From Hofstenia miamia (Eukaryota > Xenacoelomorpha > Acoela): a stretch of 64,000 nucleotides of DNA. The notes below the pieces were generated by a model that did no database searches, had not been told where the DNA came from, and was given only the letters and a program-made list of their open reading frames with translations. Both the position numbers and the translations under genes were made by a program. Below, piece by piece: positions 27,184-37,340 of this stretch. The DNA is taken from the NCBI GenBank assembly GCA_004352715.1, contig SCFE01000054.1, positions 1,933,549 through 1,997,548 of the forward strand, read 5' to 3'. Position 1 is the first letter of the stretch, and the number at the start of each line of letters is the position of its first letter.

Positions 27184-30100
27184 ATAGCAACACGCTACAC
27201 GTTAGGCTCTATCTATTTTAAAAATCTACAAGACCTTTTAGTGTACATTAAAATTATAAAATATAACATGCACATAAAATATTTTTAAGTTGTTGGTCTT
27301 TAGTTGACTATTTAATAATTTTTTATCATTGTTCTTGATGTAAAGAGCCTCCATTTTTCTTAAATCTTGAGTTCTGTTTAAAATAGTTAAATTTCTTATG
27401 CTTGGTTGAGATTTATTTCAGATGGCCTTAACATGTTCTTTTGTAGTTAAAAGACGACTTGTTTCACCAATGTGCGATTCTTCGCAATCGTCACAGCTAT
27501 ATTCATATCAAATCAAGTCTAATTCAAGAGGATCCTAGTTTTTAGAATTACGTCAACTTGTTTAAATATTAAAAAAAGTCGAACAAAATTATTTTCAAAG
27601 GTCCAGGATATTAAAACATTAATTGAGATTCCCTAACTTTAAAATATTTTGGTAGGAATTTTTCCTGAAATTTATCACGTGTAAGTTATGCTAAAAAGTT
27701 TATGCAGATTGGAAAAAAAATATTTAAGAATACGTTAGTACATATCTTATCATTTCGATGCACAGTCCAAAATTGAGGAATAAATAAATTATAATTTGTC
27801 TCATATATCAGATTTATGCTGGCATTTTGCAAGACTAAGAAAACTAGATTAATAAATTAGCATGTCTAATTACCACAGTGTATTCACATTCGCATTTGAT
27901 ATTAAAATATAAAATGGTTTTGCGTTCCCTTTTCTAAGCATTATATATATTTCGAATCAAGCGCAATATGTATCGTCGAAATACAAGTGAACGTCTGATG
28001 CCGACGACTAGTTTGATATATAATGTTATTAACTCTTTCCAAGGACTTCCATTAGAAGATTCCGCCTTTTTCGAGAGTGAACGCATTTTGAACGACATTT
28101 AATGAAAATGCTTCTTCAAAGGGAAAGAAAGAACCGAAATAATTTTGCGTTTGGAGGAAATGTATCTTCGGTTAATTTCCAATGCCAGAGAAACGAATTA
28201 TGTTCCCATTCAACAGATTAATAAACTCATATGTCAGTGACGCAGACGAAGTACAAAGTAACTCTTACATTAAAATAATTTCACATTTTTCAATATATCA
28301 AACTTTGTAGAAATTTTTGTTTTATTTATTCTATAATAACCCATATTTTCTTACTTCATATACATCGTAATGCATACTTAAATGAGAGCATTAATTATAT
28401 TTTGTTTTTTAAGTAAAACACATTTATAGAAATGAAATTTACTGCTTCGACCATTAGTTAATATTTATAGAAATATCACTACATATTTACTGAAAAACTT
28501 TTTCTAAAATTGTAAAGATGCTTAGTAATTGAAAAATTTAATACCAATTTTTTTATGCAAAGTGTTGATTTCTTTTAATTTTGAAATGCATTCATACCAA
28601 ATTTTCAGAACAATGTTAATGGAAAAATATTCTCGAAGAACAACTCTGAATGCAAAGGATTTAGAATGTACATTTACATGTAAAAATTCAAGAACAAACC
28701 TAAGCACAAAAACTTTGACTAAACACATTTAATGCTTCAAATTTGAGTAATATGCTTTCATAGACAGTGCTTCTTTGAAATCTTTGTTATTTCAAACTAT
28801 ATATTACGGCAAAAAAAATTGTGAAAAATTTTAACATGCTTTGAATGTCACTACTTCTGAAACTACTGAGTACATTCATATAAAATTTGTAGAAACTAAA
28901 CTTCTGATTAAAAAATCCAAAATATAAAAAAACTAGATCTATACTTTAAATTCATAACTATTATTTGAATACTATACATATAGACGCATAGTTCATGAAT
29001 ATACTATGACATTGATCTTAGGCATACAGATAAAATTAGTGCACTCGATAATCAAATTAGAATTGTCAATGAATTATTAATCAATTATTAACTTTCTACA
29101 TCAATAATAAATTATCTCGACAGATAATGATTGCCAGAAACATTTTTTCAAAAACTTTTTTTTCAAAGAAATATTGTAAAATAAAATGGATTTGCTTAGA
29201 CTTCCCCTAGTCGTACACTGCCGTAAAGTAAGGTAAAGAAATCTTAATTGGATTTTGCCTAGTTCGTCGTACACTGCCGTAAAGCAAAGTAAAGTAAACC
29301 AGAGAATTTAATAATTTGATTTTACTTTACTTAAGACCTCGTACTCAGTTAAAGGTTTACACAAAAATCGAACAGAGCCGATCGTGTAATTATCTACTTG
29401 AAACCTTACTTTACTTTCCTTAAGGCCTCGTTCACTGCCGGTAAGTAAAATTTTTTTACTTTACTTATCTGCAGTGTACGACCAGCATTACGGCTTACAC
29501 AGAGTAAATTTTTACGAATATGTTGCCGGACTACGATAGGTTCAAACAAAACAAACATAATGGGTTGGAAGTCTGCGGTTTACAAGCAACTTTGCCAATA
29601 ACTGCTCATAGATAATTGAATCAAATTTGTTAGCTTAATCAATCATTTATCAATTAACAATCCATTAATCGAACAGCACTACATAGCTAGAATATATTTT
29701 GCAACATACATTCGTTAAAAAATGTGCATATTTGTAATGCATATTGAATCAGTTTGAACGGTAATTGAATAGTGGAAGTTTGATATAAAAAATTGGTAGC
29801 TGCACAAACGGCATAAAAACTGACAAAACTCGAAAACCTATTCATTCAATATAAAATAAAAGACAATGAGTAACATTTCATGACCACAGTTATTCAATCG
29901 TTGATGCTATTGTTCAAATTCTTTCATCCGTAAATGGAATGCAATATTAAAATTATTCATATTACATCCTTTTTAACAATATATATATGCACACATGAAA
30001 ATCCTAAGATATGATTTTTAATGTGAACACAAATGATAAGCGCTTAACAGTAATTTTCAAAAACTTGGTTTTATGTATTTTTAGTTATTACTCCCTAAAT

Positions 30101-33100
30101 ACTAACATCTGCTTTGTTAACGCTATTTGCTTCACATTATTTTTGAGTGTTAAACTCACAAGGGGGGGGGGTGATTTAGCTCCTCCATTAATAAAAATTT
30201 TTCTACATTGCTAAAACAATTTTTCTCTACAAAAGGAGGCCTTCAGATAGGTGATAACGTCATTCTTGCGTTAATGACACCATCATTTTCAAATCTAGTT
30301 AGAGATAAAGTCATGATTTTTTTGAAAATTTTGGATTTTTCCAATAAGGTAAATTTTACGATGATTTCTGAGTTGTCAAAACCTGGTTAATGCTTGTATG
30401 GGACACCTTTTGCTTACAACAGATATAAAATGTCAAAGGAGCCAACAAAAACATAGTTCATGTAAAAACGCATCATCAAAATTTTGAAAATATTGGTGAC
30501 AAAGTCCTTTAGCAAGAGAACAGGTGAAAAAAACTACTTCAAATTTTGTCAGAATACAATTATTCTATAAAAAAAAGTCAGAAAAGCACAGACATATTTG
30601 GGTTTACAGTCAGCAAAAATTTAAAAAGGCTTATAGAAGGGGAATGGGGGGGAGGGGGCGGACTCGACCCCATACTATGGCAAATATAGATATAATTTTA
30701 ATAGTAAGAGCAGCAAGATTCTTATGATAAAAACGGAAAACAAATTATCTTCATTGCGTTTATATTTTATCAGACTTGGTGATATGTCAAAATTAAAGCT
30801 GGCGTCTCAGGATTACATTTTTGAGTACGAGGTCATTTTGCTGTCAATTTCCTGTTACTAAAAGAGGGAGTAATTTTAACTGCAATTGAGAACAATCCAT
30901 TTTCGCTTGATACGATCGTTTTTATGCAATCTACTTGATTTTGCTTTGAATTCCCTTCTGTTTCAACGTAAATAATAGTTTATTGCGGTTAGATAAACCA
31001 CGGATTCCTTTCATGCCTGCAAACATTTTTTATTTCTTCAACCAATTGCATTTACTCATCTTGAGACATTCAAAGGAAGGGAAACACTACCATCTTTAAC
31101 AAACCATTAGACCCCAGCTTAAGTTTGGATTTCGCACTGCAGAAGGAACGGATACCTCGCCATATTATACTAAAAACGTTATAATAAGCGAAACGTTTTT
31201 TGCTAAATGCGAAGTCAAAGTTCGTTACAAAATTCAATGTCACGGTCAATGTATACTTATAAAAAAAATTTGTTCTTTATTTGAATGCACTAATATGATT
31301 TTTTTCAGAAATTTTTTGACAAATCCAGATTTGTGTACCAAAGTATAGAGTTTAAGTAGGGCTTTCATAACACACATTCATTTTATTCCAAAAAGAGTTA
31401 TATCCAAATTGCTGTATGCACAAAGTATTACTTTTCTTCAAACAGCGCTATATCCATTTCAGTTTAGTTCCAAAGAGAGTTGACTCTGAATTCTCTATTA
31501 TGGACTTAGCGCTTTTGGAAACAAGCTCTTCATATATATATATATATATATATGTTTTTTTGACGAAGGTAAGCATAATCTCACAAATGTATGTTTTCAG
31601 TTTCTGATAAATTGCTGCGCAAAACATGAGCAAGCCCTTAGGGAACATACCTCACATTTAATCCACTATTCTTGGAATAACTAGGTGGAAAAATTGAATT
31701 TTCCGTTTTGCCCGTTTCTAATATTGTCTACACTTTAAGCATTTTGTTACCTTTAGGATACAAAATTTCATCTTAAGTTGATTAAACTTTAAGGTTGGTG
31801 TATTAAGTAACTTAAAAACAGCAATGAACATTCCATTTCTCACAGACAGCAGACAACTGTTATATGTTGCCGTCTACTTCTTCAGTAAATAAAGTATTGA
31901 GAAAACCTTCTCACTGCTAGCATGCACTGTAATGTAAAACGTGTTTGGCTGTTCACAGGTAGTTGATGATCATGTAAGAACAGCATATTTTTTGTTAGCT
32001 GCAACACGCCAATTTCTTACAAATGAAATTTCCAAATTTGCCCCATATCCCATTTTTTGCTCTAATAGATGAAGATAAATTATTGAACATTCAAATTTTA
32101 GTAGTGCTCAAGGACATTTAAAAACTCACTAATATTATGAAATACCCTGAAAAAAAATTCATGTAAGGACACATTGTTGCACTTCTTCATTTTTTCCCAT
32201 AGTACACATCTATAGTGGTCATCAAATTTAGATTGCAATTTAAATCAGGTATTTAACTTGCGGCAATATAAACTAGCTGTTTATGCTCAATGACTATAAA
32301 GAATATTATAACTTATATTAGCCTTAACTTTTCCCCTCACTGCTGTTGTGCTTACCCCGCATCCTTCTTTAGATGAAGAAATGAAAATCTCAGGAATAGA
32401 GCAATTATCAATATATGCAGTACTTAACGTGTATTGATCGAAATTTGTATCAATACTTCAAATCAAGAATTTGTTCAAGATAAATCCGTATATATCAACA
32501 TTAGATGTTTTTAGTACGCATATACAAGCTTTACGTAAATTTAGTTGATATAAAGAAAATTAAAACTTTTTTTTAACATTGGTTTGCCAAATTATTTCAC
32601 CTACAACTTCTACAACATTTGATCTGCTTAATTGTTGAAAAACCAAAGACAAACACATTTCCCACCACTTGGTTTCTGCAAATTCAAGATCAATTAGTGT
32701 AAGGAAAAAATGAAAAGTGATATTAGTTATGGTACCTGCATAACGGGGCAATTTATGATTGGATCTAAATGTCAGGATTATATACACAGTTTATATATAT
32801 ATTTTTATATACATATATTTTTAATATATATTTTTTATATATATATATGTTTTTATAAATATTTTTTATATATATATATATATTTATATATAACACGTTT
32901 TAACTTGAGAAAGCAAATAACAATAGTATAGATAATTTATTAAATAAACACAAATGCATGCTTGTAATGTTTACTCATGTTGATAACATTAGGTAGAACA
33001 CGAATTATTTGCAACTACGTGATTGCTTTTCAAAATAAAAATATATAGATTTCTACTCATTAAAAAGAAAGCATGTCCACGTTTAATGTTATTCCTTCAT

Positions 33101-34054
33101 GAAATGGCCAGACGTTTTTAATTTTCAGTGGTCTGTCTAATTCAGGAAAAATGAGCTTACTCGGGAAATTAATTGATAAAAACTATTTTGATAGATATTC
33201 CAAGGCAGTCGTTTTTTATCACCACTTCCAAAGCAATGTTTATATTATAACAAATGTAAAATGAAAACTAGAAAAGCACTCGGAGAGCGCAGAACTCCGC
33301 CACGCAGCTTGTGTCCCCCGGATCAGCACCAAAATTTAATGGATACCTCCCGTTGGGCGGAGATGCACCTCTGGTGAATATTTGAGGTCAATCCATCTAT
33401 TACTTTTTCCGTAAAGTTGCTAACAGACAAACAAACCAATGCTACTAAAAACATAACCTCCTTGGCGGAGGTAATGAAGGAATTTTCGGAAAGTTTACTA
33501 AGGCCCTGTTCCCATTAGAGTTGAGTCAACCCGCTGTGAGTCACCCCGCTTGAAGAAATCTTGTGTTCCCATTTAATTTTTCGCCCCGCTTNTTTTATAT
33601 ATATATTTTTTTATATATCTATATATATTTTTTGCAGCAATAGGTGATTATGATCTAACTAAAAACAATAACTGTGTACTGGAAAGTGTAAAGCTTTTCG
33701 AATTCTTAATTAGCGCAGAAAGCCTATCCAAAGCAGCATTTGTGGTATTTTTAAATAAAAAGGACAAATTTATAGAGAAGTGGAAAACGTCAGATATAGA
33801 TGACTATATTCTTCAATATATCATTTGGCGGAAAGAAAATCCCAAGAAGAAATCAATTGAAACATGAGAAGAGTTTATTATAGACATACTTAAACAGTAC
33901 ATTCCTTTGAATAGAGATGTGTTCTTGTTCTTCATAGTTACTACCGATAAAGATATTGTGAGTGCCGTTTTCGATTCAGTTTTAAAAAACGCACTTCAAG
34001 ACTTGAATTTAGCTTGAAGAATATTCATAGTGGAATTACTATTGAATTTGGTAA

Positions 34055-34099
<45 letters not shown>

Positions 34100-34486
34100 G
34101 TGACGTATTTGGAAACTATATATCCTAATGATAGATCTAGATTGAATCTAAGGCACTCTATAAATTTACTAAAATAGAAATAATACACAAAAAAAATATT
34201 TGTAAATATTTTGCTCTTCTCCATTTTTTGTAAATTTTTTAAATTTTACCCCAAATGTGGTATTCCCGTTATTTAAGTGCAGATTCTCACATGCATGACA
34301 ATCTTTATATCATTATGTCCCCAAGATCTAAAATGTAAGCCCACTAAGTATAGGAAGAATGAATAATGGCCAGCCCTAAATATGTTTTCCGTGGAACTAA
34401 AAGTCTGAGACCACTTGGTAATATAATATCTATTTTTAGATTTTAAGAAGGAAACCAATGCATACACACACACTCATACATATCCA

Positions 34487-34522
<36 letters not shown>

Positions 34523-37340
34523 TCATTTTCAATTACTCCAAATCCTAGTTACAGTTTCTACTATGTGTTTTCACGTTTTCAATTTATCCTTCTGTGGAAT
34601 GATTTTATTAATTTCATAAATATTTATTACGTGCACACGCTTTCTTCTTAATCATATTTAAATCTCAGCAGTTTTATCTAGACATAAAGTCAATATTCGT
34701 TACGATTTTGATAGAAGAATTAACTGTATATCTACACGTTTTTTGATATAGCAGTCTGGATAAAACTAAAAACTATGAAATGTTACTAATACATGTATAC
34801 ATTAGTTGTGTAAATCATAAATACACAATGTAATTTGCGTTTTGGCATGTGTATTAAATCCACCTTCAATTAAAACAGAATCAGTTAGTTTGTATTAAAA
34901 ATTCTCCATCCAATGCAATTTTAACATGAGTGAATAGACGTCAGTTTGAACATTTAGCAATTCGTCTGCGTAGGCAAGGTTTTTTCATGCAAATTAGTTC
35001 GAAGAAAAATGCATCAATGACCTTTAAATGAGGTAGAAACTTGAATTACAGCGATTACATTTTGAATTCATAAACTGATTTAGTAAAACTCATTTTAATA
35101 TTTCTGTGCAAACATGTTCATGTGACTATTATGCTGTAAAACTGCTGTACTGAACAAGATCAATTTAAAGATTTCCTTTCATAAGAAAACATCCTTTACT
35201 TAATATTTCAAAATCAAGTGTTAAATAGTTAAATTTGGATATTTATAAAGTAAATATTCCGCTGTTTGGGTAAAGAACATACCATCTAAGAAGAAGACAG
35301 GATCTTCGATAAATACACAGTCTGGATGCTCATCACTAGTTGGAACATGGTAGACTTCCATACCAATAGACTCAACAACTTCAGCAGATTGTTTTTGTTG
35401 TTGGATCGCCTTCTCTACATTTACCTAAAAGAATGAAATTTAGAATGAAATTTTTCTAGATCTTTTACTTTTCGCTTCTCTCCATTAAGTTTAAGTCCTT
35501 CACCAATGCGACCACTTACGCCACGTTGAAGCACTGACAACCTGGGCCCTGAACCCATTTCTTAATGACAAGCGTTAGTCACTTTGCTAAAACTGCAAAT
35601 ATCTTAAAGACTTCTTGTCCATAAAGACAACTTTTCTACAAGAAAGAATTTTTCTGTAATATAAGTATTGCGCAATCGAACAGCTGCTTTTACCAATTGC
35701 GTTATAACACCGCAAGAGGACATCTATTTTTTCTCGTTCCTAACATCTACATTTTCCTTGGTCTATCAATTCCCTATGAGATAATATTTTATTCTAATTG
35801 CGGAAATAACAAATGGAAACTGCTGGTACTACAAATTTTACTGAATACAGAATAATGCTTGCTTGAATTTATTTTAGTAACTCATATCTGTTTATTCCTG
35901 CATCAGAAATTAAACCTCTTAAAGTGAATTTTCAAATCCAGAATCATTACCAAATGACGAAGCTCTTTCCGGATTGCTTGAATCGCTAGGAAACAATTGA
36001 AATACGTAGAATTACATATTTTATGTTAATTTTTTAAAATACTTTTGAAAAACTCGTAAAAATGTTTTTTTTCTGCTATGTGACACACTTTTGAATTTTT
36101 AGCTAAAAGTGAAATAAATCAACCTTGATAATAGTCTACTTCCGCATTCGCATGAAAACTTGTACTGGACGATTAGTTAGGCCTACCCTTTCTTTAAATG
36201 CGGAAAACTTTGAGTCTTCACCCATTGTTAAAAGTGTTACATTTTAAGACATAAATCTTCGCGTATTTTATCAATAATTTAAGAACTCCAAATTTATGTT
36301 GTGTTTTAAAATATTCGAAAATATGTTTTAAAAACTAGAGTCATTTCTATTTGTCAATTATAAGTATTGGAGCTATATGAGGTTTTGCACCATAGCAGCA
36401 TCAGACTAATATACAATGTAGGTAATTTAAACAAGTTCTAATTAACATTTGAAATTCCAACTTAATTTTCACATAAAACATTAATTAGAAAAGTTATTTT
36501 ACTGTTTCTTAGATAATTCAAATATTGGATTTCAGATAATATTTTTTAAAAATATTTGTGAATGTAGAAAATTTCTTCCAACAAAGGCAAGCAGCTTTGA
36601 TGTCTGAATAACATTGAAATCAAATATATATATATATATATTGATGTATACGTTAGTCAAAACTTAGTACTTATTGTAAGGAAGAATGTTGAAAGAACTG
36701 TTTTTGAATTTGGGAACAATAAATATAATTGGCACTAATTCCAAATGCACAAAGAAGTTAATCTAATAAATATTGACTCATTTCAATAATTCAAAATAAT
36801 TTCAAAAAATTCCAATAACACATTGGAAAGGATATTATATATTGTCAAAGCAATTTGGTGAAGCAAATCGTTCATTAATCAACCACATCAAAATATAATA
36901 TTGGGCAATTTTGTTTCTGAATGTAAATTTAGAAATTATAGGAAATAGTTTACTAAATAACTTATTTTCAGGACCTCTTAGATTCATTCGATTTGGTTGG
37001 AGAAATTTAATCTTTTTTCCAATTACTTTGTTTCTCACTAACGTGACCAGCAACAAGGACCAAAGCAGACCGTGCAAGGCTTTACCTTACCCTGTATACA
37101 TAGAGCATATTCATGCAAATTAGGAATTAATTTTTAAAATTACAAAATATTAAATATCATAAAAAAAATATTAACATTAACTAATGAATTCAAAACATCA
37201 ACAAAAAGTTCAAATGAAATCTTAAAAGTTGGCAAGTTAAGTATATATAAAATGTGTACCTTTGGTTTATCTTCAAGAGTTTCGCCGTCGCAAATGCGAA
37301 CAGAGCAATCTCTCATTATGCATTTATTTTGATACGACAT
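10898..37340 (-). CDS. DDAH: DDAH-like dimethylarginine dimethylaminohydrolase, copy B (complete)
   Basis: Cytosolic hydrolase of asymmetric dimethylarginine, by family knowledge a regulator of nitric-oxide synthase inhibitors. Coding exons in transcript order are 37340-37260, 35424-35283, 26418-26257, 22023-21782 and 11104-10898, with consensus GT-AG introns of about 1.8, 8.9, 4.2 and 10.7 kb. The lengths 81+142+162+242+207 give 277 aa plus stop, close to the usual 280-290. Landmarks are CVFIED at 63-68, the arginine-rich MGADSRRGE at 82-90, DGGD at 118-121, catalytic His172 in QLHL and catalytic Cys268 in LTCRVR. The start Met lies directly after a poly-T/AG acceptor, so the 5' UTR is in another exon or is trans-spliced. 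No disruptions are seen. The 22-26 kb intron contains a 1000-N gap. Confidence 0.93.
12395..13700 (+). pseudogene. Decayed hAT element with ZMYM1-like transposase
   Basis: The left end CAGTGGCGTAGCCAGTGGG is the terminal repeat typical of the ZMYM1-related hAT group. An acceptor-like tttgtttcag at 12766 precedes an ATG at 12774. From there the frame reads MSAENESSHAPSPKKKTIF then FSYF, the usual start of these proteins. Further on, TILFCGHQNIALPHGH (13470-13520) and NNDMNFRALLCFLIRFG (13564-13615) match the conserved core of DUF4371/ZMYM1-type transposases. Multiple stops and frame changes between these blocks show it is dead. It sits in the long last intron of DDAH copy B, on the opposite strand. 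The 3' terminus was not identified. Confidence 0.7.
13700..17960. other. Intron sequence of DDAH copy B without recognised genes
   Basis: AT-rich sequence with scattered short open frames. At 13735-13815 a pyrimidine-rich block repeats CTTGAAT...CTCACCTTGAA-like words, a degenerate simple repeat. Nothing else is supported. Confidence 0.5.
17967..18022. repeat. Short palindromic element related to the TAGTG MITEs
   Basis: TAGTGATTTGCGGGTAGAG on the left and the reverse complement TAGTGGTTTTTTACGGGCTGG on the right form a 55-bp imperfect palindrome. Its termini match those of the MITE at 4939-5279, so it may be a solo pair of ends left by internal deletion. Confidence 0.5.
18264..18588. mobile_element. 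hAT-type MITE with perfect 8-bp target duplication
   Basis: The 325-bp element has ends TAGTGTTCT...AGAACACTA and is flanked by the perfect direct repeat GTTAGTAC (18256-18263 and 18589-18596). The subterminal sequence has ACGGCTAACGG-like words near the right end and GGCC-rich words near the left. There is no coding capacity. The intact target duplication suggests a comparatively young insertion. Confidence 0.85.
18785..18905. repeat. GGGCC-rich degenerate element
   Basis: GTGGGCCGGGCCTAAGG and TTAGGGCCGAGATTTTTT, followed by AAGGGCCCG, form a GC-rich block in AT-rich DNA. It is probably another decayed hAT MITE end. Boundaries are not defined. Confidence 0.35.
19112..19351. repeat. 121-bp tandem duplication
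   Basis: Two head-to-tail copies (about 19112-19232 and 19233-19351) share CTATACACTTCATA, TTATACCTAAATATAC, TTTTATATTAAGCTTTG and ACTACTGGCGTAACCTTGAC, with a few substitutions. No coding function is seen. Confidence 0.75.
20072..20613. mobile_element. (TA)n-bounded element with inverted ends
   Basis: Inverted repeats of about 31 bp (20138-20169 and 20562-20592) read TATCTGAGxATGAxTTAGTAA outward-in on each side. Both are directly followed by (TA)n tracts (20072-20099 and 20594-20613). The interior of about 390 bp encodes nothing recognisable. A second, unrelated element with the same layout lies at 42772-43703. Confidence 0.55.
20740..21488 (+). pseudogene. L2/CR1-like retrotransposon 3' relic
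   Basis: Fragments in shifting frames resemble the C-terminal part of L2/CR1 reverse transcriptases: RLKPNLCKSEAIYVHGKS and ISDNTFSIS (20786-20895), DAHVGGALRKINNTRQSLSH (20960-21020), VESKILTVVHNCVYGNAQTY (21206-21265), and LRSYSTGPELI (21303-21335). Many stops and frameshifts are present. It runs directly into an (ATT)n tail, as expected for the 3' end of this type of LINE. It lies in the last intron of DDAH copy B, antisense to it. Confidence 0.65.
21488..21582. repeat. (ATT)n microsatellite
   Basis: A run of ATT/TTA triplets with a short T interruption, at the 3' end of the L2-like relic. It is probably the LINE tail expanded by slippage. Confidence 0.9.
21782..22023 (-). CDS. DDAH: DDAH copy B exon 4 with catalytic histidine
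   Basis: 242 nt, phase 1-0, acceptor ...atattttag and donor gtaaaa. It encodes KKEIMVGVSTRTN through KAVSDVE, with catalytic His172. A 95-nt tract (21831-21925) differs from copy A by only two bases. Confidence 0.94.
22233..23232. other. Scaffold gap (1000 N)
   Basis: A default-size gap inside the intron between exons 3 and 4 of DDAH copy B. No exon is missing, because the flanking exons splice in frame. Confidence 0.98.
23233..26256. other. Intron of DDAH copy B with (TA)n tracts
   Basis: AT-rich sequence holding (TA)n tracts at 24152-24173, 24553-24585 and 26154-26185, and a GC-rich fragment near 25555-25615 (CACCCTCCAGGGGGTCCGTC) that resembles a decayed hAT end. No gene is seen. Confidence 0.5.
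26257..26418 (-). CDS. DDAH: DDAH copy B exon 3
   Basis: 162 nt, phase 1-1, acceptor ...caactttag and donor gtaagt. It encodes RAFYPRMGADSRRGERG through DGGDILYFGGP, including the substrate guanidine-handling DGGD motif. Confidence 0.93.
27143..27180. repeat. (TA)n microsatellite
   Basis: 19 TA units, next to the Penelope-like relic at 27290-27509. Confidence 0.9.
27290..27509 (-). pseudogene. Penelope-like element GIY-YIG endonuclease relic
   Basis: One minus-strand frame with a single internal TGA reads YEYSCDDCEESHIGETSRLL, then TTKEHVKAI. After the stop come ILNRTQDLRKMEALYIKN and LLN. C-x2-C, H-I-G-E-T-x-R, E-H and E-A-L-Y-I-K followed by L-L-N form the pattern of the C-terminal GIY-YIG domain of Penelope-like retroelements. 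The reverse transcriptase part is not present nearby. The element end may be the (TA)n tract at 27143. Confidence 0.55.
27510..29206. other. Intron of DDAH copy B, unassigned
   Basis: AT-rich. A slightly less AT-rich block at 27960-28215 contains broken open frames that I do not recognise. Nothing else is supported. Confidence 0.45.
29207..29486. mobile_element. MITE with TCGTACACTGC ends and AAGTAAAGTAAA repeats
   Basis: The left end TCGTACACTGCCGTAAAGTA (29211) and the reverse complement of the right end TCGTACACTGCAGATAAGTA (ending about 29482) form inverted termini. A second direct copy of the left end lies at 29268. The interior is built from GTAAAGTAAAG words. There is no coding capacity, and the target duplication is not clear. 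Confidence 0.65.
29487..33267. other. Intron of DDAH copy B, unassigned, with simple repeats
   Basis: AT-rich sequence with a G-run near 30162, a G-rich block at 30640-30662, and (TA)n-type tracts at 31533-31553 and 32787-32892. Open frames here are low-complexity or have no recognisable domain. Confidence 0.45.
33268..33474. mobile_element. Dispersed repeat with CTCCGCC termini and terminal CCTCC-GGAGG hairpin
   Basis: On the minus strand it starts TTACCTCCGCCAAGGAGGTT (with CCTCC/GGAGG able to pair). It continues through TTTGTTTGTCTGTTAGCAA and ATTAAATTTTGGTGCTGATC, and ends GCGCTCTCCGAGTGCTTTTC then TAG. I recognise this arrangement as a short non-coding repeat seen in many marine invertebrate genomes. 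That recognition is from memory. The present copy is about 207 bp. Confidence 0.6.
33490..33591. mobile_element. Truncated MITE end with GAGTCA...CCCCGCT words
   Basis: GGCCCTGTTCCCATTAGAG, then GAGTCAACCCGCTGTGAGTC, and TTCCCATTTAATTTTTCGCC form a GC-rich start of an element that is cut off by the single-N join at 33592. Its other end is not in the adjoining contig. Confidence 0.4.
33638..34017 (+). pseudogene. G-protein alpha-subunit-like C-terminal exon with one internal TGA
   Basis: Heterotrimeric G alpha proteins bind GTP and relay receptor signals. After an acceptor-like atttttttgcag, a frame of 126 codons ends in TGA at 34015-34017 and resembles the last third of G alpha. AIGDYDL starts at the usual exon boundary. 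FVVFLNKKDKF (NKKD guanine-specificity motif at 33754-33765) follows. Then FFIVTTDKDIVSAVFDSVLK occupies the place of the G5 TCAT loop and alpha-5 helix, and the tail is NALQDLNLA. One in-frame TGA (33865-33867) interrupts it after KKKSIET. The canonical C in the G5 loop is replaced. No upstream exon is seen, and a contig join lies 45 bases upstream. It lies in the DDAH copy B intron on the opposite strand. It is a pseudogene, a divergent paralog with a sequencing error, or an exon of an unassembled gene. Confidence 0.7.
34062..34095. repeat. (TA)n microsatellite
   Basis: 17 TA units, 45 bases after the G alpha-like stop codon. Confidence 0.9.
34491..34520. repeat. (TA)n microsatellite
   Basis: 15 TA units in the intron between DDAH copy B exons 2 and 3. 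Confidence 0.9.
34521..35282. other. Intron of DDAH copy B, nothing recognised
   Basis: AT-rich with no domain-bearing frame or repeat structure that I can support. Confidence 0.5.
35283..35424 (-). CDS. DDAH: DDAH copy B exon 2
   Basis: 142 nt, phase 0-1, acceptor ...cattcttttag and donor gtatgt. It encodes VNVEKAIQQQKQ through HPDCVFIEDPVFFLDG. The DCVFIED segment corresponds to the substrate-site strand with acidic residues that is typical of DDAH. Confidence 0.92.
35425..37259. other. First intron of DDAH copy B
   Basis: 1835 bases with GT...AG ends on the minus strand. It contains a short (TA)n at 36626-36641. No coding sequence is recognised. Confidence 0.6.
37260..37340 (-). CDS. DDAH: DDAH copy B first coding exon
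   Basis: ATG at 37340-37338, then 27 codons starting MSYQNKCIMRDCSVRICDG, with donor gtacac after CCAAAG. It is phase 0. The ATG immediately follows (T)n-AG on the minus strand, an acceptor-like sequence. The segment aligns in position with the first beta strand of DDAH. Confidence 0.85.
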
